The notes beneath the pieces were generated by a model. The model ran no database searches and was not told the DNA's origin. It was given only the letters and a program-made list of their open reading frames with translations. From positions 558,001 through 622,000 of the forward strand of contig NZ_JBHULM010000007.1 in NCBI RefSeq assembly GCF_042684485.1: a DNA stretch of 64,000 bases, in the 5' to 3' direction. Position 1 is the first letter of the stretch; each line of letters begins with the position of its first letter. The position numbers and the translations under genes are program-made. This stretch comes from Oceanihabitans gracilariae. Lineage in GTDB: Bacteria; Bacteroidota; Bacteroidia; Flavobacteriales; Flavobacteriaceae. Below, one piece after another: positions 51,377 to 60,609 of this stretch.

Positions 51377-52039
51377 TTACTGTAATATTAATTCTGGTAA
51401 ATTCCTGTTAAACCACCTGTATTTATTAATAATCATGATGTGTGTACCACCTTTTACAGTAATACAATCACTAACATATTTATGCGGAAAAACAATATCT
51501 TTTTCTCCGTGAATATGAATAGCTTCTGGTATTGGTTTATCTTGTTGCCAGCACACTACTTGCTCTATAGCCCAATCTAGATATACCTTATCATACACAG
51601 ACATGTATTTTTTATATAACGCTATTCTTTTGGTTATATTTTTCCCGAAAGAATATTTTGCTAAAGTATCTATATTACTCGCTAAACTTGTAGGTAATAT
51701 TTTATATGCTTTGGTGTATTTAGCAATTCTCATGCGCTTTGGTAGCTCATGCATGGTTTTTACAGAAGAAACTACAATGAGTTTACGTAGTTTAATATGT
51801 TTACTCATTTCTTGCACTAAAATACCACCAAAAGAAACACCTAATAAAACAATATTTTCATGTTCTATATGCTTCGTCATGCGTTTTGCATACGCGCTTA
51901 AAGTTTCTTTTTTAGAAGGAATCACCCACTCTAACAAGTGTATTTTAAACCGCTCTTCTGGTAATTTTATATTTTCAAAAATAGAAGGATTAGCAGCCAT
52001 TCCAGGCATTAAATACACATGTATAAGCTCTTGATTCAT
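51377..52039 (-). CDS. Alpha/beta-hydrolase fold protein
   Basis: 220-residue soluble alpha/beta hydrolase. Oxyanion-hole region VYLMPGMAANPSIF, nucleophile elbow GVSFGG (Ser near residue 69), acid in HGEKDIVFP and His in GGTHIMI are all present, forming a plausible catalytic triad. Substrate cannot be told; esterase or lipase-like activity is likely. It precedes the transglycosylase by 56 nt and may be in the same transcript. Confidence 0.82.
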   Translation of the reverse strand: MNQELIHVYLMPGMAANPSIFENIKLPEERFKIHLLEWVIPSKKETLSAYAKRMTKHIEHENIVLLGVSFGGILVQEMSKHIKLRKLIVVSSVKTMHELPKRMRIAKYTKAYKILPTSLASNIDTLAKYSFGKNITKRIALYKKYMSVYDKVYLDWAIEQVVCWQQDKPIPEAIHIHGEKDIVFPHKYVSDCITVKGGTHIMIINKYRWFNRNLPELILQ

Positions 52040-52156
52040 TCGTTTTTAAGTTCTTATTAACACCAAATAACCGATTAATTTTCGTAAATTTACAGAACAA
52101 AACTATGAAAAAAGTTTTTACTCCTTAATTTTCCTTTGAAACAAAAATACAGTATT

Positions 52157-52453
52157 ATGATTGATGCAGCTGAATTAATTGACAATGCCTTTTTACGTCA
52201 ATTTGAATTAAAAATTGAAGACCATTTAGCAAAAATTGAATATTCTCTTCAAGAACGAAAAATATTTTTAACCAAGATTTATATTCCAGAAGAACTTTTT
52301 ACCGAAGATTTTCAAAATGAATTTATAAAACTTGTATTAAAAAATATTGAAGATAGAAACATAAGCATTGTTCCTACCTGTCCTCAAATTGTTAAGTTTT
52401 TTAGAAAAAACAGACAATATAAAAGTATGTTACCTGTAGGTTTAAGAATATAA
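52157..52453 (+). CDS. Small GNAT-like N-acetyltransferase-fold protein
   Basis: 98 residues of the CpxV-containing small GNAT group (PF14542-like): EYSLQERKIFLTKIYIPEEL for the beta-hairpin, ISIVPTCPQIVKFFRKNRQYKSMLP for the characteristic C-terminal block. Members bind acetyl-CoA but targets are unknown. The ATG at 52157 is chosen; a TTG at 52136 lies within a -7-like box TTCCTTTG (52131-52138). Followed by a bidirectional terminator. Confidence 0.78.
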   Translation: MIDAAELIDNAFLRQFELKIEDHLAKIEYSLQERKIFLTKIYIPEELFTEDFQNEFIKLVLKNIEDRNISIVPTCPQIVKFFRKNRQYKSMLPVGLRI

Positions 52454-52460
52454 TTAAACA

Positions 52461-52490
52461 AAAAAAACGAAGCAAAAGCTTCGTTTTTTT
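52461..52490. terminator. Bidirectional terminator
   Basis: Stem ACGAAGC / GCTTCGT extended by A/T pairs to 13 bp, AAAA loop, with long A and T runs on both sides. It ends exactly where the convergent mtaB stop codon begins. Confidence 0.92.
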
Positions 52491-53816
52491 TTATGCATAT
52501 GTTTTAACAAAGTCAAATCTTACTATACCATCATCATCAATTTTAGTAAGGGTTACCTCGTGCAGTGTATTTACTAGTTCTGGATTCCATGGTGTTTTAA
52601 CTTTTACATAATTTTCTGTAAAACCGTGAATGTATCCTTCTTTATTTTCACTTTCAAATAGAACCGTTCTTGTACTTCCTATTTGGCTTTCATAATAAGC
52701 TCTTCGTTTTTTAACAGATAAACCACGAAGCATTTTACTACGCTTTGCTCTAACATTTTTAGGCACTACTCCTTCCATAGTAGCAGCAACGGTATTATCT
52801 CTTTCAGAATAGGTAAAAACGTGTAAATAAGAAATATCTAAGTTGGTTAAAAAGTTATAGGTTTCTAGAAACATTTCATCGGTTTCACCAGGAAAACCAA
52901 CAATTACATCTACACCAATACAAGCATGTGGCATTACTTCTTTTATCTTGTTAACACGATCTACATACAATTCTTTCATGTATCTTCTGCGCATTAACTT
53001 TAAAATTTCATTGCTTCCGCTTTGTAAAGGAATATGAAAATGAGGTACAAATATTCTGCTTTTAGAAACAAAATCTATGGTTTCGTTTTTTAATAAATTA
53101 GGCTCAATAGATGAAATACGCAAGCGCTCAATGCCTTCTACCTTATCTAAAGCTTCAACTAACTCATAAAAAGTATGTTCGTGCTTTTTATTACCAAACT
53201 CACCTTTACCATAATCACCAATATTAACTCCTGTAAGTACAATTTCTTTTATACCTTTTTCTGAGATTTCTTTCGCGTTTTTTAACACGTTTAAAAGCTC
53301 ATCACTTCTAGAAATACCTCTAGCTAATGGTATGGTACAATAAGTACATTTATAATCACAACCATCTTGTACTTTTAAAAATGCACGAGTTCTGTCTCCA
53401 ATAGAATAACTACCTACATAAAAATCTGCTTCTTCAATTTCGCAAGAATGCACATGACCAAAATCATTTTTAGACAAGTCATTTATATAGTCTGTAATTT
53501 TAAATTTTTCGGTAGCACCAAGCACTAAATCTACACCATGAACATCTGCTAATTCTTGTGGTTTTAGTTGTGCATAACAACCTACTGCAGCAACAAAAGC
53601 ATCCGGATTTACCTTTTGTGCTTGTTTTACAATAGTTTTAAATCGTTTATCTGCATTATCTGTAACAGAACAAGTATTAATAACGTATATATCTGCTTCT
53701 TCTTTAAAGTCTACACGCTCAAAACCTTCATCTTTAAAGTTTCTAGCTATAGTAGATGTTTCAGAGAAATTAAGTTTACAACCTAAAGTATAAAATGCGA
53801 CTTTTTTTTGTGCCAT
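52491..53816 (-). CDS. mtaB: tRNA (t6A37) methylthiotransferase MtaB
   Basis: Radical-SAM enzyme that converts t6A to ms2t6A at position 37 of certain tRNAs. N-terminal UPF0004 domain with Cys13, Cys49 and Cys80 (second 4Fe-4S cluster), radical SAM CxxxCxxC at Cys153, Cys157, Cys160 (DGCDYKCTYC), and a C-terminal TRAM domain. TLGCKLNFSE at the start is diagnostic of MtaB against MiaB. Start placed at 53816 (MAQKKVAFYTLGCK), not the open frame at 53840. Confidence 0.95.
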   Translation of the reverse strand: MAQKKVAFYTLGCKLNFSETSTIARNFKDEGFERVDFKEEADIYVINTCSVTDNADKRFKTIVKQAQKVNPDAFVAAVGCYAQLKPQELADVHGVDLVLGATEKFKITDYINDLSKNDFGHVHSCEIEEADFYVGSYSIGDRTRAFLKVQDGCDYKCTYCTIPLARGISRSDELLNVLKNAKEISEKGIKEIVLTGVNIGDYGKGEFGNKKHEHTFYELVEALDKVEGIERLRISSIEPNLLKNETIDFVSKSRIFVPHFHIPLQSGSNEILKLMRRRYMKELYVDRVNKIKEVMPHACIGVDVIVGFPGETDEMFLETYNFLTNLDISYLHVFTYSERDNTVAATMEGVVPKNVRAKRSKMLRGLSVKKRRAYYESQIGSTRTVLFESENKEGYIHGFTENYVKVKTPWNPELVNTLHEVTLTKIDDDGIVRFDFVKTYA

Positions 53817-53848
53817 GAATGTAATAATAAAACGATGCAAAATTACAT

Positions 53849-53884
53849 AAAAAGAGCGTTTTAACTAGTTAAAACGCTCTTTTT
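53849..53884. terminator. 36-nt perfect palindrome terminator
   Basis: Each half is 18 nt (left half from 53849, ending ...GTTTTAACT) and the two halves are exact reverse complements with CTAG at the centre. Lies between the T9SS protein gene (minus) and mtaB start; likely the T9SS gene terminator. Confidence 0.8.
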
Positions 53885-53909
53885 TATATCTAGGCTAAAA
53901 ATGTTTGTT

Positions 53910-54770
53910 TTAGCTTCTTATTACTTTTTTAGTTATACTACCTAAATCTGTAGCTACTTTTAACAAATAAACACCAGACTCTAGATTACTTAAATCTAAA
54001 GAAGTTGTATTATTTGTTTTTAATACTTGCTTACCAATAACATTATATAATTCTATACTTTTAATAGTAACATGATTAGAAACATCTAGATGAAGTATAT
54101 TTTTTGTTGGGTTAGGATAAACAGAAACACTAGTATCTAAAGAAAATTCTTCTACACTCAATAAATTTCCTACAACATTCATTACATATTGATTATCAGG
54201 AAAACCAATGCTTGTAGCTGTTGTAGGTGAAGTTATACCACAATCTACAGCTTTTAAGTAGCTATCATCATTTTCTCCTCCTGTATTGATACCAGGAAAA
54301 AAGGTTTCACCTGTATTAGTACCACTATCTCCAGCCAAAACCTCAAAAGCAATTGCTGTAGTTCCTGAAGGAATTGTTGCCGATAATGCTACACTTACTA
54401 AGCTTAAATCGTCTGCAGCAGCAGATGTATGGGTTGCACTACCTATTAAAGTTAGTGTAGCTGTAGTTAAATCATCTGATGATGCTGTATAAACATTACA
54501 AGTAATTATTTTACCATCATCTGCAGCTCCTTGACCATACTCTACAGAAGTAATTTCAAAATCTCCTGTAATACTATAATCTGCTAAATTATAAGCTCTC
54601 AAAAATGAATTTTCCCTGTATTCTCCAGTTCCTGTAGGTGGCTGACTCCAACATGCAACACCTCCATCTGCAACAGAAACAGGGTCGTTAGATTGTGTAA
54701 TTATTACTTGTGCTTTTAAAGACAAGGTGAATAAACCAATCATAAAAAAAAGAATGTAATTTTTTTTCAT
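53910..54770 (-). CDS. T9SS type A sorting-domain secreted protein
   Basis: 286-residue secreted protein: signal peptide (LFTLSLKAQ), beta-rich jelly-roll-like body (ITSVEYGQGAADDGKIITCNVYTASSDD, GTTAIAFEVLAGDSG) and a C-terminal sorting domain (VSVYPNPTKNILHLDVSNHV, ELYNVIGKQVLKTN, GVYLLKVATDLGSITKKVIRS). The type IX system exports such proteins to the cell surface. The body shows no recognised catalytic motif; carbohydrate or adhesion function is only a guess. Confidence 0.85.
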   Translation of the reverse strand: MKKNYILFFMIGLFTLSLKAQVIITQSNDPVSVADGGVACWSQPPTGTGEYRENSFLRAYNLADYSITGDFEITSVEYGQGAADDGKIITCNVYTASSDDLTTATLTLIGSATHTSAAADDLSLVSVALSATIPSGTTAIAFEVLAGDSGTNTGETFFPGINTGGENDDSYLKAVDCGITSPTTATSIGFPDNQYVMNVVGNLLSVEEFSLDTSVSVYPNPTKNILHLDVSNHVTIKSIELYNVIGKQVLKTNNTTSLDLSNLESGVYLLKVATDLGSITKKVIRS

Positions 54771-54824
54771 ATTATAAAATTTTAGATTAACATTGATTAA
54801 ATATATAAATATTACTTCTAATAA

Positions 54825-56408
54825 ATGAAATATTTCATCGTAATTTTCCTACTTTTAAGTAGTTGCAGTTCTAATAGGAAAAAAAAGGTGGATGTATTTA
54901 GGTATAATGAACATAAAAACATTGGTTCTTTAGATCCTGCTTTTGCAAAAGACAACGCAGATATTTGGGCCGTTAATCAACTTTTTAATGGTTTAGTACA
55001 AATGGACGATAGTTTAAATGTACAGCCTTGTATTGCGAAAAGCTGGTCTGTTTCTAAAGATGCACTTACCTATACTTTTTTATTAAGAGATGATGTGCTT
55101 TTTCATAAACATGTACTTTTTGGAAAAGATTCTACTAGAAAAGTTATTGCCAATGATTTTGAATACAGCTTTAACAGACTAAAAGATAAAAAAGTAGCTT
55201 CTTCAGGAAGTTGGGTTTTAAATAAAGTTGCAAACTATGAAGCTATAAACGATACTATTTTTAAAATACAACTAAAACAGGCTTTCCCTGCTTTTTTAGG
55301 ACTACTAACCATGAAATATTGCTCTGTAGTACCCAAAGAAATTGTAAACCATTATGGTACAGATTTTAGAGCAAACCCAATAGGAACTGGTCCTTTTTTA
55401 TTTAAACGTTGGGAAGAAAACATTAAACTAATTTTTAGAAAAAACAATTTGTATTTTGAAAAAGATACCAACGGAAACACCTTACCTTACCTAGAAGCTG
55501 TAGCTATCACTTTTTTACCAGATAAACAAAGTGAGTTTTTACAATTTGCACAAGGAAATATTGATTTTGTTTCTGGTTTAGACGCATCTTATAAAGACGA
55601 AATTTTAACAGCAACCGGAAACCTACGAGACAAATACACCAAAGATGTTACCATGATTCGTGGTCCTTATTTAAACACAGAGTATCTTGGTTTTTATATG
55701 GACAGCGAAACGCAAGAAGTATCTTCTAAACTACTTAGGCAAGCTGTAAATTATGGTTTTGATAGAAAGAAAATGATGACCTACCTAAGAAATGGCATTG
55801 GTATAGCAGCAAATGGAGGGTTTATACCTAAAGGATTGCCTGGTTACAATGCAAATATTGGGTATAATTACCAACCAGAAAAAGCAAAACGTTTAGTGAC
55901 TCAATATATAAACGAAACAGGAAATAAAACCCCAGAAATAACGCTAACTACAACTAGCAATTATTTAAGTTTTTGCGAATACATACAACGTGAATTAAAA
56001 AAAACAGGATTACAAATAAAAGTAGATGTTGTACCTGCTTCTGCTTTAAAAGAAGCAAAAGCAAACGGAAAAACAGATATGTTTAGAGCTAGTTGGGTTG
56101 CAGATTATCCTGATGCCGAAAACTACCTCTCTTTATATTATGGTGGTAATTTTGCACCAAACGGACCGAATTATACGCATTTTAAAAAGCAACAATTTGA
56201 TTCGTTGTATGAACAAGCATACACAGAAACAACAGCTGTAAATAGAGAAAAATTATATACTAAAATGGATTCTTTAGTGCTACAAGAAGCACCTGTTGTG
56301 GTTATGTTTTATGATGAAGTAGTACGTTTTACAAGAAAGAACGTAAGCAACTTAGGTATAAATCCTATAAATTTATTAAACTTAAAACATGTTAAAAAAG
56401 AAGAATAA
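54825..56408 (+). CDS. Oligopeptide-type ABC substrate-binding lipoprotein
   Basis: A 527-residue extracytoplasmic solute-binding protein family 5 member with lipobox LSSC (Cys14). Family pattern DPAFAKDNADIWAVNQLFNGLVQMD, YTFLLRDDVLFHKH, NPIGTGPFLFKRWEEN and GGNFAPNGPNYTHFKKQQFDSLYEQA. Such proteins bind peptides, nickel or sugars. No permease or ATPase gene follows, so partner subunits must be elsewhere. In Bacteroidota this orphan arrangement is common. Confidence 0.88.
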   Translation: MKYFIVIFLLLSSCSSNRKKKVDVFRYNEHKNIGSLDPAFAKDNADIWAVNQLFNGLVQMDDSLNVQPCIAKSWSVSKDALTYTFLLRDDVLFHKHVLFGKDSTRKVIANDFEYSFNRLKDKKVASSGSWVLNKVANYEAINDTIFKIQLKQAFPAFLGLLTMKYCSVVPKEIVNHYGTDFRANPIGTGPFLFKRWEENIKLIFRKNNLYFEKDTNGNTLPYLEAVAITFLPDKQSEFLQFAQGNIDFVSGLDASYKDEILTATGNLRDKYTKDVTMIRGPYLNTEYLGFYMDSETQEVSSKLLRQAVNYGFDRKKMMTYLRNGIGIAANGGFIPKGLPGYNANIGYNYQPEKAKRLVTQYINETGNKTPEITLTTTSNYLSFCEYIQRELKKTGLQIKVDVVPASALKEAKANGKTDMFRASWVADYPDAENYLSLYYGGNFAPNGPNYTHFKKQQFDSLYEQAYTETTAVNREKLYTKMDSLVLQEAPVVVMFYDEVVRFTRKNVSNLGINPINLLNLKHVKKEE

Positions 56409-56418
56409 CACCTTCTTT

Positions 56419-57135
56419 TTATAACAGGTTATCATTATATAAAACACTGTTTTGTTTTATTACTTTTTCGTCTAAAATACCCATTACAATTAAATATTGC
56501 GAAGTTCCATAAAACAACATTACTGTTATGGCACTATAAAATATATCATTATTATAAAACCTAGCTAAAACAGCTATAGAATCTGCTATAACAGAAAATA
56601 AAATTCCTATACCTACAATAAAAAAACTCTTTTTGTCTACCTCAGATTTTCTTAAATAAGCAAATAACAAAACAATTAATGCTATAAATAGGTAAGCTAA
56701 AACAGGAATAAAAAATTCTTTTAAATTGTCATAAATTACACTTAATATTAAGAACATGTAAATAAAACAAAAGGCTAAAACAGGAAATAAATGAACCAAT
56801 TTAAAATCATTTTGATTAGAAAACCTAAAAACATAAAACAGTTTACCTATAGTAAAACTTAATATTCCTAACAAAAAAAAGACAATAAAATCTTTAAAAA
56901 TAAAAAGTAAATCTCCTAAAATAAAAAAGGATAATGCCATAATCATGAAAATACTATCCTTAGCAGTTCTATTTTTAATATGCATGCAGAAATAAACCAA
57001 CAAAGAACCTACAACTAAAGATTTAGTTACTACTCTAAGAGGAATTAGATCAATAATTACTTTAAAAAAAACATCAATAATTAGAATAGAAAAAAAGAAA
57101 ATTGAAAAATAGAATTTATCTTTAAAAATAAACAT
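56419..57135 (-). CDS. Multi-spanning membrane protein, YhhN/lysoplasmalogenase-like
   Basis: 238 residues, about eight hydrophobic segments, no signal peptide. A KSLVVGSLLVYF block, GDLLF and the GxxxFSVxADS pattern (GILFSVIADSIAVLARF) followed by FYGTSQYLIVMGI resemble the YhhN/TMEM86 family, whose known member activity is hydrolysis of lysoplasmalogens. The match is by pattern only and divergent; a different membrane enzyme is possible. Convergent with the peptide-binding gene. Confidence 0.6.
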   Translation of the reverse strand: MFIFKDKFYFSIFFFSILIIDVFFKVIIDLIPLRVVTKSLVVGSLLVYFCMHIKNRTAKDSIFMIMALSFFILGDLLFIFKDFIVFFLLGILSFTIGKLFYVFRFSNQNDFKLVHLFPVLAFCFIYMFLILSVIYDNLKEFFIPVLAYLFIALIVLLFAYLRKSEVDKKSFFIVGIGILFSVIADSIAVLARFYNNDIFYSAITVMLFYGTSQYLIVMGILDEKVIKQNSVLYNDNLL

Positions 57136-57295
57136 GATTGGTTTTTTGAATAATAGCTAATTAGCAAACACAACTCTTGTTTCCCTAATTTTCAGCAACT
57201 TAAATCAAAAATAAAGATTTTAGATTGTTAAAATAAACAATTTTCAAAAAATTTTATTTTTTGTTAATTCCTTAAATAAAACCCTCTTATTTTAC

Positions 57296-58213
57296 TTATT
57301 TCACAAAAAAGTAATACAAATCATCACCTCCTTTACCATTTAGTCTAGCGGAAGAAAAATAACCAGATTCTAAATCGTCATTAAGTAAATAGCTATAATC
57401 ATCAAATCTTGAATTAATTGGAGCTTCTAGCAACTCTGCTTGTGCAAATGTACCATCTTCAAGAATTTGGCTTTTATAAATATCCATTTTACCTTTTCCT
57501 TTAGGCCTATTAGATGAAAAATAAAGCACATTATCTTTACTTATAAACGGAAAAAGTTCTTTTTTTCTGGTATTTACAGCAAGTCCTAAATTTTCAGGCG
57601 TACCAAAAGTATTATTTTCATGAATTGCAACTCTAAAAATATCTGTACCACCTAAAGTTCCTCGCATGGTAGACACAAAATACATATACTTTCCGTCAGG
57701 ACTAATTGCAGGATGCCCATAAGAAGATCTAGAATCACAAAAAGAAGGTACTTTAAAATTGGTCCAACCAATACCTTCTACATATTCACCAATTTCAATT
57801 TTTAATTTGGAAGCTTTCTGTGATAAATTGGCTTTTCTTTCAGTATTATACACATTAGTAGTAATTACAATGTATTTTTTATCTGTAGTATAAAAGGTAG
57901 AAGCAGATAAATTAAACACAGAAGAATCTACATGATATGGTAATGGAGAAACATTAACAATTTCATGTGCTTCATTAATTTCACCTTGATATAAGGTTAA
58001 TTGAGGTGTACCATTAATTAGCTTTTGTTTTCCTCTTTTATTTAACAAATTGGAGGTAAAAACTATTTTATTTCCTTCTAAATATGAAACCGCAAAATGA
58101 TTGTTTTCATCATTCACTTTTAAGTTAACAATTTCAATAGCTTCGTTTTGCGAAAATCCTTTAAAAACTAGGCTTATCCATACTATAAAATAAACCCAAA
58201 ATATATTTTTCAT
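57296..58213 (-). CDS. Exported PD40/WD40-like propeller protein
   Basis: 305 residues beginning MKNIFWVYFIVWISLVFKGFSQ (signal peptide). Beta-propeller repeats of the PD40 type include YGHPAISPDGKYMYFVSTMRGTLGGTDIFRVAI, LFPFISKDNVLYFSSNRPKGKGKMDIYKS and SGYFSSARLNGKGGDDLYYFF. It resembles the propeller part of OmpA-associated PD40 proteins but ends without an OmpA domain. ATG at 58213 chosen over an upstream TTG. It follows the GlmU-like gene. Confidence 0.82.
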   Translation of the reverse strand: MKNIFWVYFIVWISLVFKGFSQNEAIEIVNLKVNDENNHFAVSYLEGNKIVFTSNLLNKRGKQKLINGTPQLTLYQGEINEAHEIVNVSPLPYHVDSSVFNLSASTFYTTDKKYIVITTNVYNTERKANLSQKASKLKIEIGEYVEGIGWTNFKVPSFCDSRSSYGHPAISPDGKYMYFVSTMRGTLGGTDIFRVAIHENNTFGTPENLGLAVNTRKKELFPFISKDNVLYFSSNRPKGKGKMDIYKSQILEDGTFAQAELLEAPINSRFDDYSYLLNDDLESGYFSSARLNGKGGDDLYYFFVK

Positions 58214-58236
58214 AACCAATTTTAATTGTAAGCTAC

Positions 58237-59415
58237 TTAATAATTGCTACGCCATTTTTTAGTGTTTTCAAAAACATGCTCTAAAATTGCTGCATCTTGT
58301 TCTGTAAAATCTATAGCACGTCTAGCCATAACAACTTGAGCTACTTCAAAAGCTTTTTTAGTCAAGTAAGTGGTAAATCCACCACTTCCTCCCCAAGAAA
58401 AACTTGGCACAAAGTTTCTAGGAAAACCGCTTCCAAATATATTGGCACTAACACCAACAACTGTACCTGTATTAAACATGGTATTAATACCACATTTACT
58501 ATGGTCTCCCATCATAAGTCCACAAAACTGCAAACCTGTTCTAGCAAAGCCTTCGGTTTCATAACTCCATAATCTTACTTCTGCATAATTATTTTTTAGA
58601 TTAGAATTATTAGTATCTGCACCTAAATTACACCATTCACCTAAAACAGAGTTTCCTAAAAATCCATCATGTCCTTTATTAGAATACCCAAAAAGAACCG
58701 AATTATTAACTTCTCCTCCTACTTTACTATGCGGACCTACAGTAGTTGGTCCATAAATTTTTGCTCCTAATTTAACGGTTGCATGATTACATAAAGCAAA
58801 AGGACCACGAATGATACTTCCTTCCATAATTTCTGCATCTTCAGCAATGTAAATAGGACCAGAACTAGCGTTTAAAGTAGCAAATTCAAGCTTTGCTCCT
58901 TCTTCAATAAAAATATTTTCTGCTGCTATTACATTATTAGAACTAGGTATTGGCTGAGATTTTCTTCCGTTGGTTAAAAAATCAAAATCTTCTTGAATGG
59001 CTGCTCCATTTTTAGAGAAAATATCCCAAGTGTTTTCAATTTTTAAAACTGGCTCATTATATTCAATAGCTTGGTAGGTACCTAAATCTATATCTTCTTG
59101 TGCTTCTTTAGTAAAAAAAGCAATAACTTCATCATCATTAAAAATAGCTTGATTTTCTTCAAGAGCTTTTATCATTTCAACCAATTCTGAATTTGGAAGA
59201 TAAGATGCATTTATCATAACATTCTCTTCCATTTCAACCATAGGATATTTTTCAGATAAATAATCTTCTGTAATTGTAGTTGTTGTAGAACCTAAATGTT
59301 TTTCCCATTTTTCTCTAATGGTTAATATACCAACACGAATATCTGCAACAGGACGTGTGTATGTAAAAGGAAGCAATTGGTTACGTGAAGGACCATCAAA
59401 AAGAATATAATTCAT
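58237..59415 (-). CDS. GlmU-family sugar-nucleotide protein with left-handed beta-helix (alternative GlmU)
   Basis: 392 residues. N-terminal half is a degenerate nucleotidyltransferase-like domain (MNYILFDGPSRNQLLPFTYTRPVADIRVG). C-terminal half is a hexapeptide-repeat beta helix (GAKIYGPTTVGPHSKVGGEVNNSVLFGYSNKGHDGFLGNSVLGEW). This is the Bacteroidota family sometimes named alternative GlmU, thought to serve UDP-GlcNAc synthesis or a related acetyl/nucleotidyl transfer; activity is not established. 23 nt upstream of the PD40 gene start, so probably co-transcribed. Confidence 0.8.
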   Translation of the reverse strand: MNYILFDGPSRNQLLPFTYTRPVADIRVGILTIREKWEKHLGSTTTTITEDYLSEKYPMVEMEENVMINASYLPNSELVEMIKALEENQAIFNDDEVIAFFTKEAQEDIDLGTYQAIEYNEPVLKIENTWDIFSKNGAAIQEDFDFLTNGRKSQPIPSSNNVIAAENIFIEEGAKLEFATLNASSGPIYIAEDAEIMEGSIIRGPFALCNHATVKLGAKIYGPTTVGPHSKVGGEVNNSVLFGYSNKGHDGFLGNSVLGEWCNLGADTNNSNLKNNYAEVRLWSYETEGFARTGLQFCGLMMGDHSKCGINTMFNTGTVVGVSANIFGSGFPRNFVPSFSWGGSGGFTTYLTKKAFEVAQVVMARRAIDFTEQDAAILEHVFENTKKWRSNY

Positions 59416-59514
59416 GATTAAATGAAATTAAAAGTTATATGTTAAAAATGCTTTACTCTTAACAAAAATCTATTTTTACTGATATACCAAAAATAGCCTA
59501 AAAATTAAAAACAA

Positions 59515-59543
59515 AAAAGCCTTTCAATATTTTGAAAGGCTTT
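59515..59543 (-). terminator. Terminator of rpmE2
   Basis: Stem AAAGCCTTTCAA / TTGAAAGGCTTT with a 3-4 nt loop. On the minus strand followed by a TTTTTTGTTTTT tract. Confidence 0.85.
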
Positions 59544-59565
59544 AATAAAATATTTATAAGCTAAA

Positions 59566-59817
59566 TTATTTTTTAAACTTAGCGTATTTAGTTTTAAACT
59601 TATCAATACGACCAGCTGTATCTACTAATTTAGATTTACCAGTGTAAAATGGATGAGATGTTCTAGAAATCTCCATTTTTACTAATGGATATTCAACACC
59701 TTCAATTTCTAGTGTTTCTGACGTATTTGCTGTAGATTTAGTAATAAACACATCTTCATTTGACATATCTTTAAATGCTACTAATCTATAATTTTCTGGA
59801 TGTATTCCTTTTTTCAT
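59566..59817 (-). CDS. rpmE2: 50S ribosomal protein L31 type B
   Basis: 83 residues starting MKKGIHPENYRLVAFKDMSNEDVFITKST, with HPFYTGKSKLVDTAGRIDKFKTKYAKF. It has no zinc-binding Cys motif, which identifies the zinc-independent type B form (used widely in Bacteroidota as the only L31). Single gene with its own terminator. Confidence 0.95.
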   Translation of the reverse strand: MKKGIHPENYRLVAFKDMSNEDVFITKSTANTSETLEIEGVEYPLVKMEISRTSHPFYTGKSKLVDTAGRIDKFKTKYAKFKK

Positions 59818-59894
59818 CGCTAAATGCTTTATTATCTTAACTATTTTCGAGGTGCAAATTTAAGTATTTTTTACAAATGAACAATATTTTTTTA

Positions 59895-59929
59895 AAAATT
59901 ATTTTATAAAATTATTTTATAAAATTATT
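59895..59929. repeat. 13-bp A/T tandem repeat in the rpmE2-DUF4199 gap
   Basis: The unit AAAATTATTTTAT occurs twice in a row (59895-59907, 59908-59920), followed by a partial third copy to 59929. Simple A/T repeat in the divergent intergenic region; probably low-complexity promoter DNA. Confidence 0.7.
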
Positions 59930-60043
59930 CAATCCCTAAATTTACAGCGTCAAAAGTATAAAATATTGCTTAATTTTATAGTAATTAGCCCAAACAAATT
60001 TAAGATTATCACTTTCGTGAGAATTAAATGTAACGTTTTGTTA

Positions 60044-60051
60044 TATTTGTT
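60044..60051 (+). promoter_or_regulatory. DUF4199 operon promoter -7 element
   Basis: TATATTTG matches TAnnTTTG exactly, 39 nt before the ATG at 60091. The -33 region shows only weak similarity to TTG. Confidence 0.5.
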
Positions 60052-60090
60052 TACTAACTATTCTATAAACCAAAAAATCAAAAATAAATT

Positions 60091-60606
60091 ATGGAATCAC
60101 AAAATGCTCCTGTAGCAAACTTTGCTAAAAATTACGGATTAATATTAGGTTTAATTCTTGTATTAATTACAGTTATCATGTACGTTACAGGTATGCAACT
60201 TGAAGGTATACAATGGCCAATGTACCTATATTACATCATATTTCCTGTAACTATTATATACGCTATTAGCCAATATAAAAAACAAAATGGTAACCTTTTA
60301 TCTTTAAAACAAGCCATAAAAATTGGTCTATTAATAGCTGTAATTAGTGCTATTGTGTTTGCTGTATACTCTTTAATATTTAATTATATTATAGATCCAG
60401 AATTTCAAGGTCTAGCTATGGAAGCTGTAAGAGATAAGTTATTAGAAAACCCTAACCTAACAGAAGAAATTGTAGACAAACAAATGGATATGATGGAAAA
60501 GTTTTCTAGTCCTTTAATAGCTAATGCTGCTTTTATTGCTTTTAGTTCTATTTTTGGATTGATTTATTCTCTTATAGGAGGATTAGTAATGAAAAAAGAA
60601 GCATAA
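60091..60606 (+). CDS. DUF4199 membrane protein
   Basis: 171 residues with four transmembrane helices (about 15-33, 39-56, 74-96 and 145-165), matching the Bacteroidota family DUF4199. A negatively charged loop lies between helices 3 and 4 (DPEFQGLAMEAVRDKLLENPNLTEEIVDKQMDMM). It starts an operon with the downstream glycosyltransferase, 3 nt apart. Function unknown; the pairing with a glycosyltransferase family 2 enzyme is conserved in this group. Confidence 0.87.
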   Translation: MESQNAPVANFAKNYGLILGLILVLITVIMYVTGMQLEGIQWPMYLYYIIFPVTIIYAISQYKKQNGNLLSLKQAIKIGLLIAVISAIVFAVYSLIFNYIIDPEFQGLAMEAVRDKLLENPNLTEEIVDKQMDMMEKFSSPLIANAAFIAFSSIFGLIYSLIGGLVMKKEA

Positions 60607-60609
60607 TAC

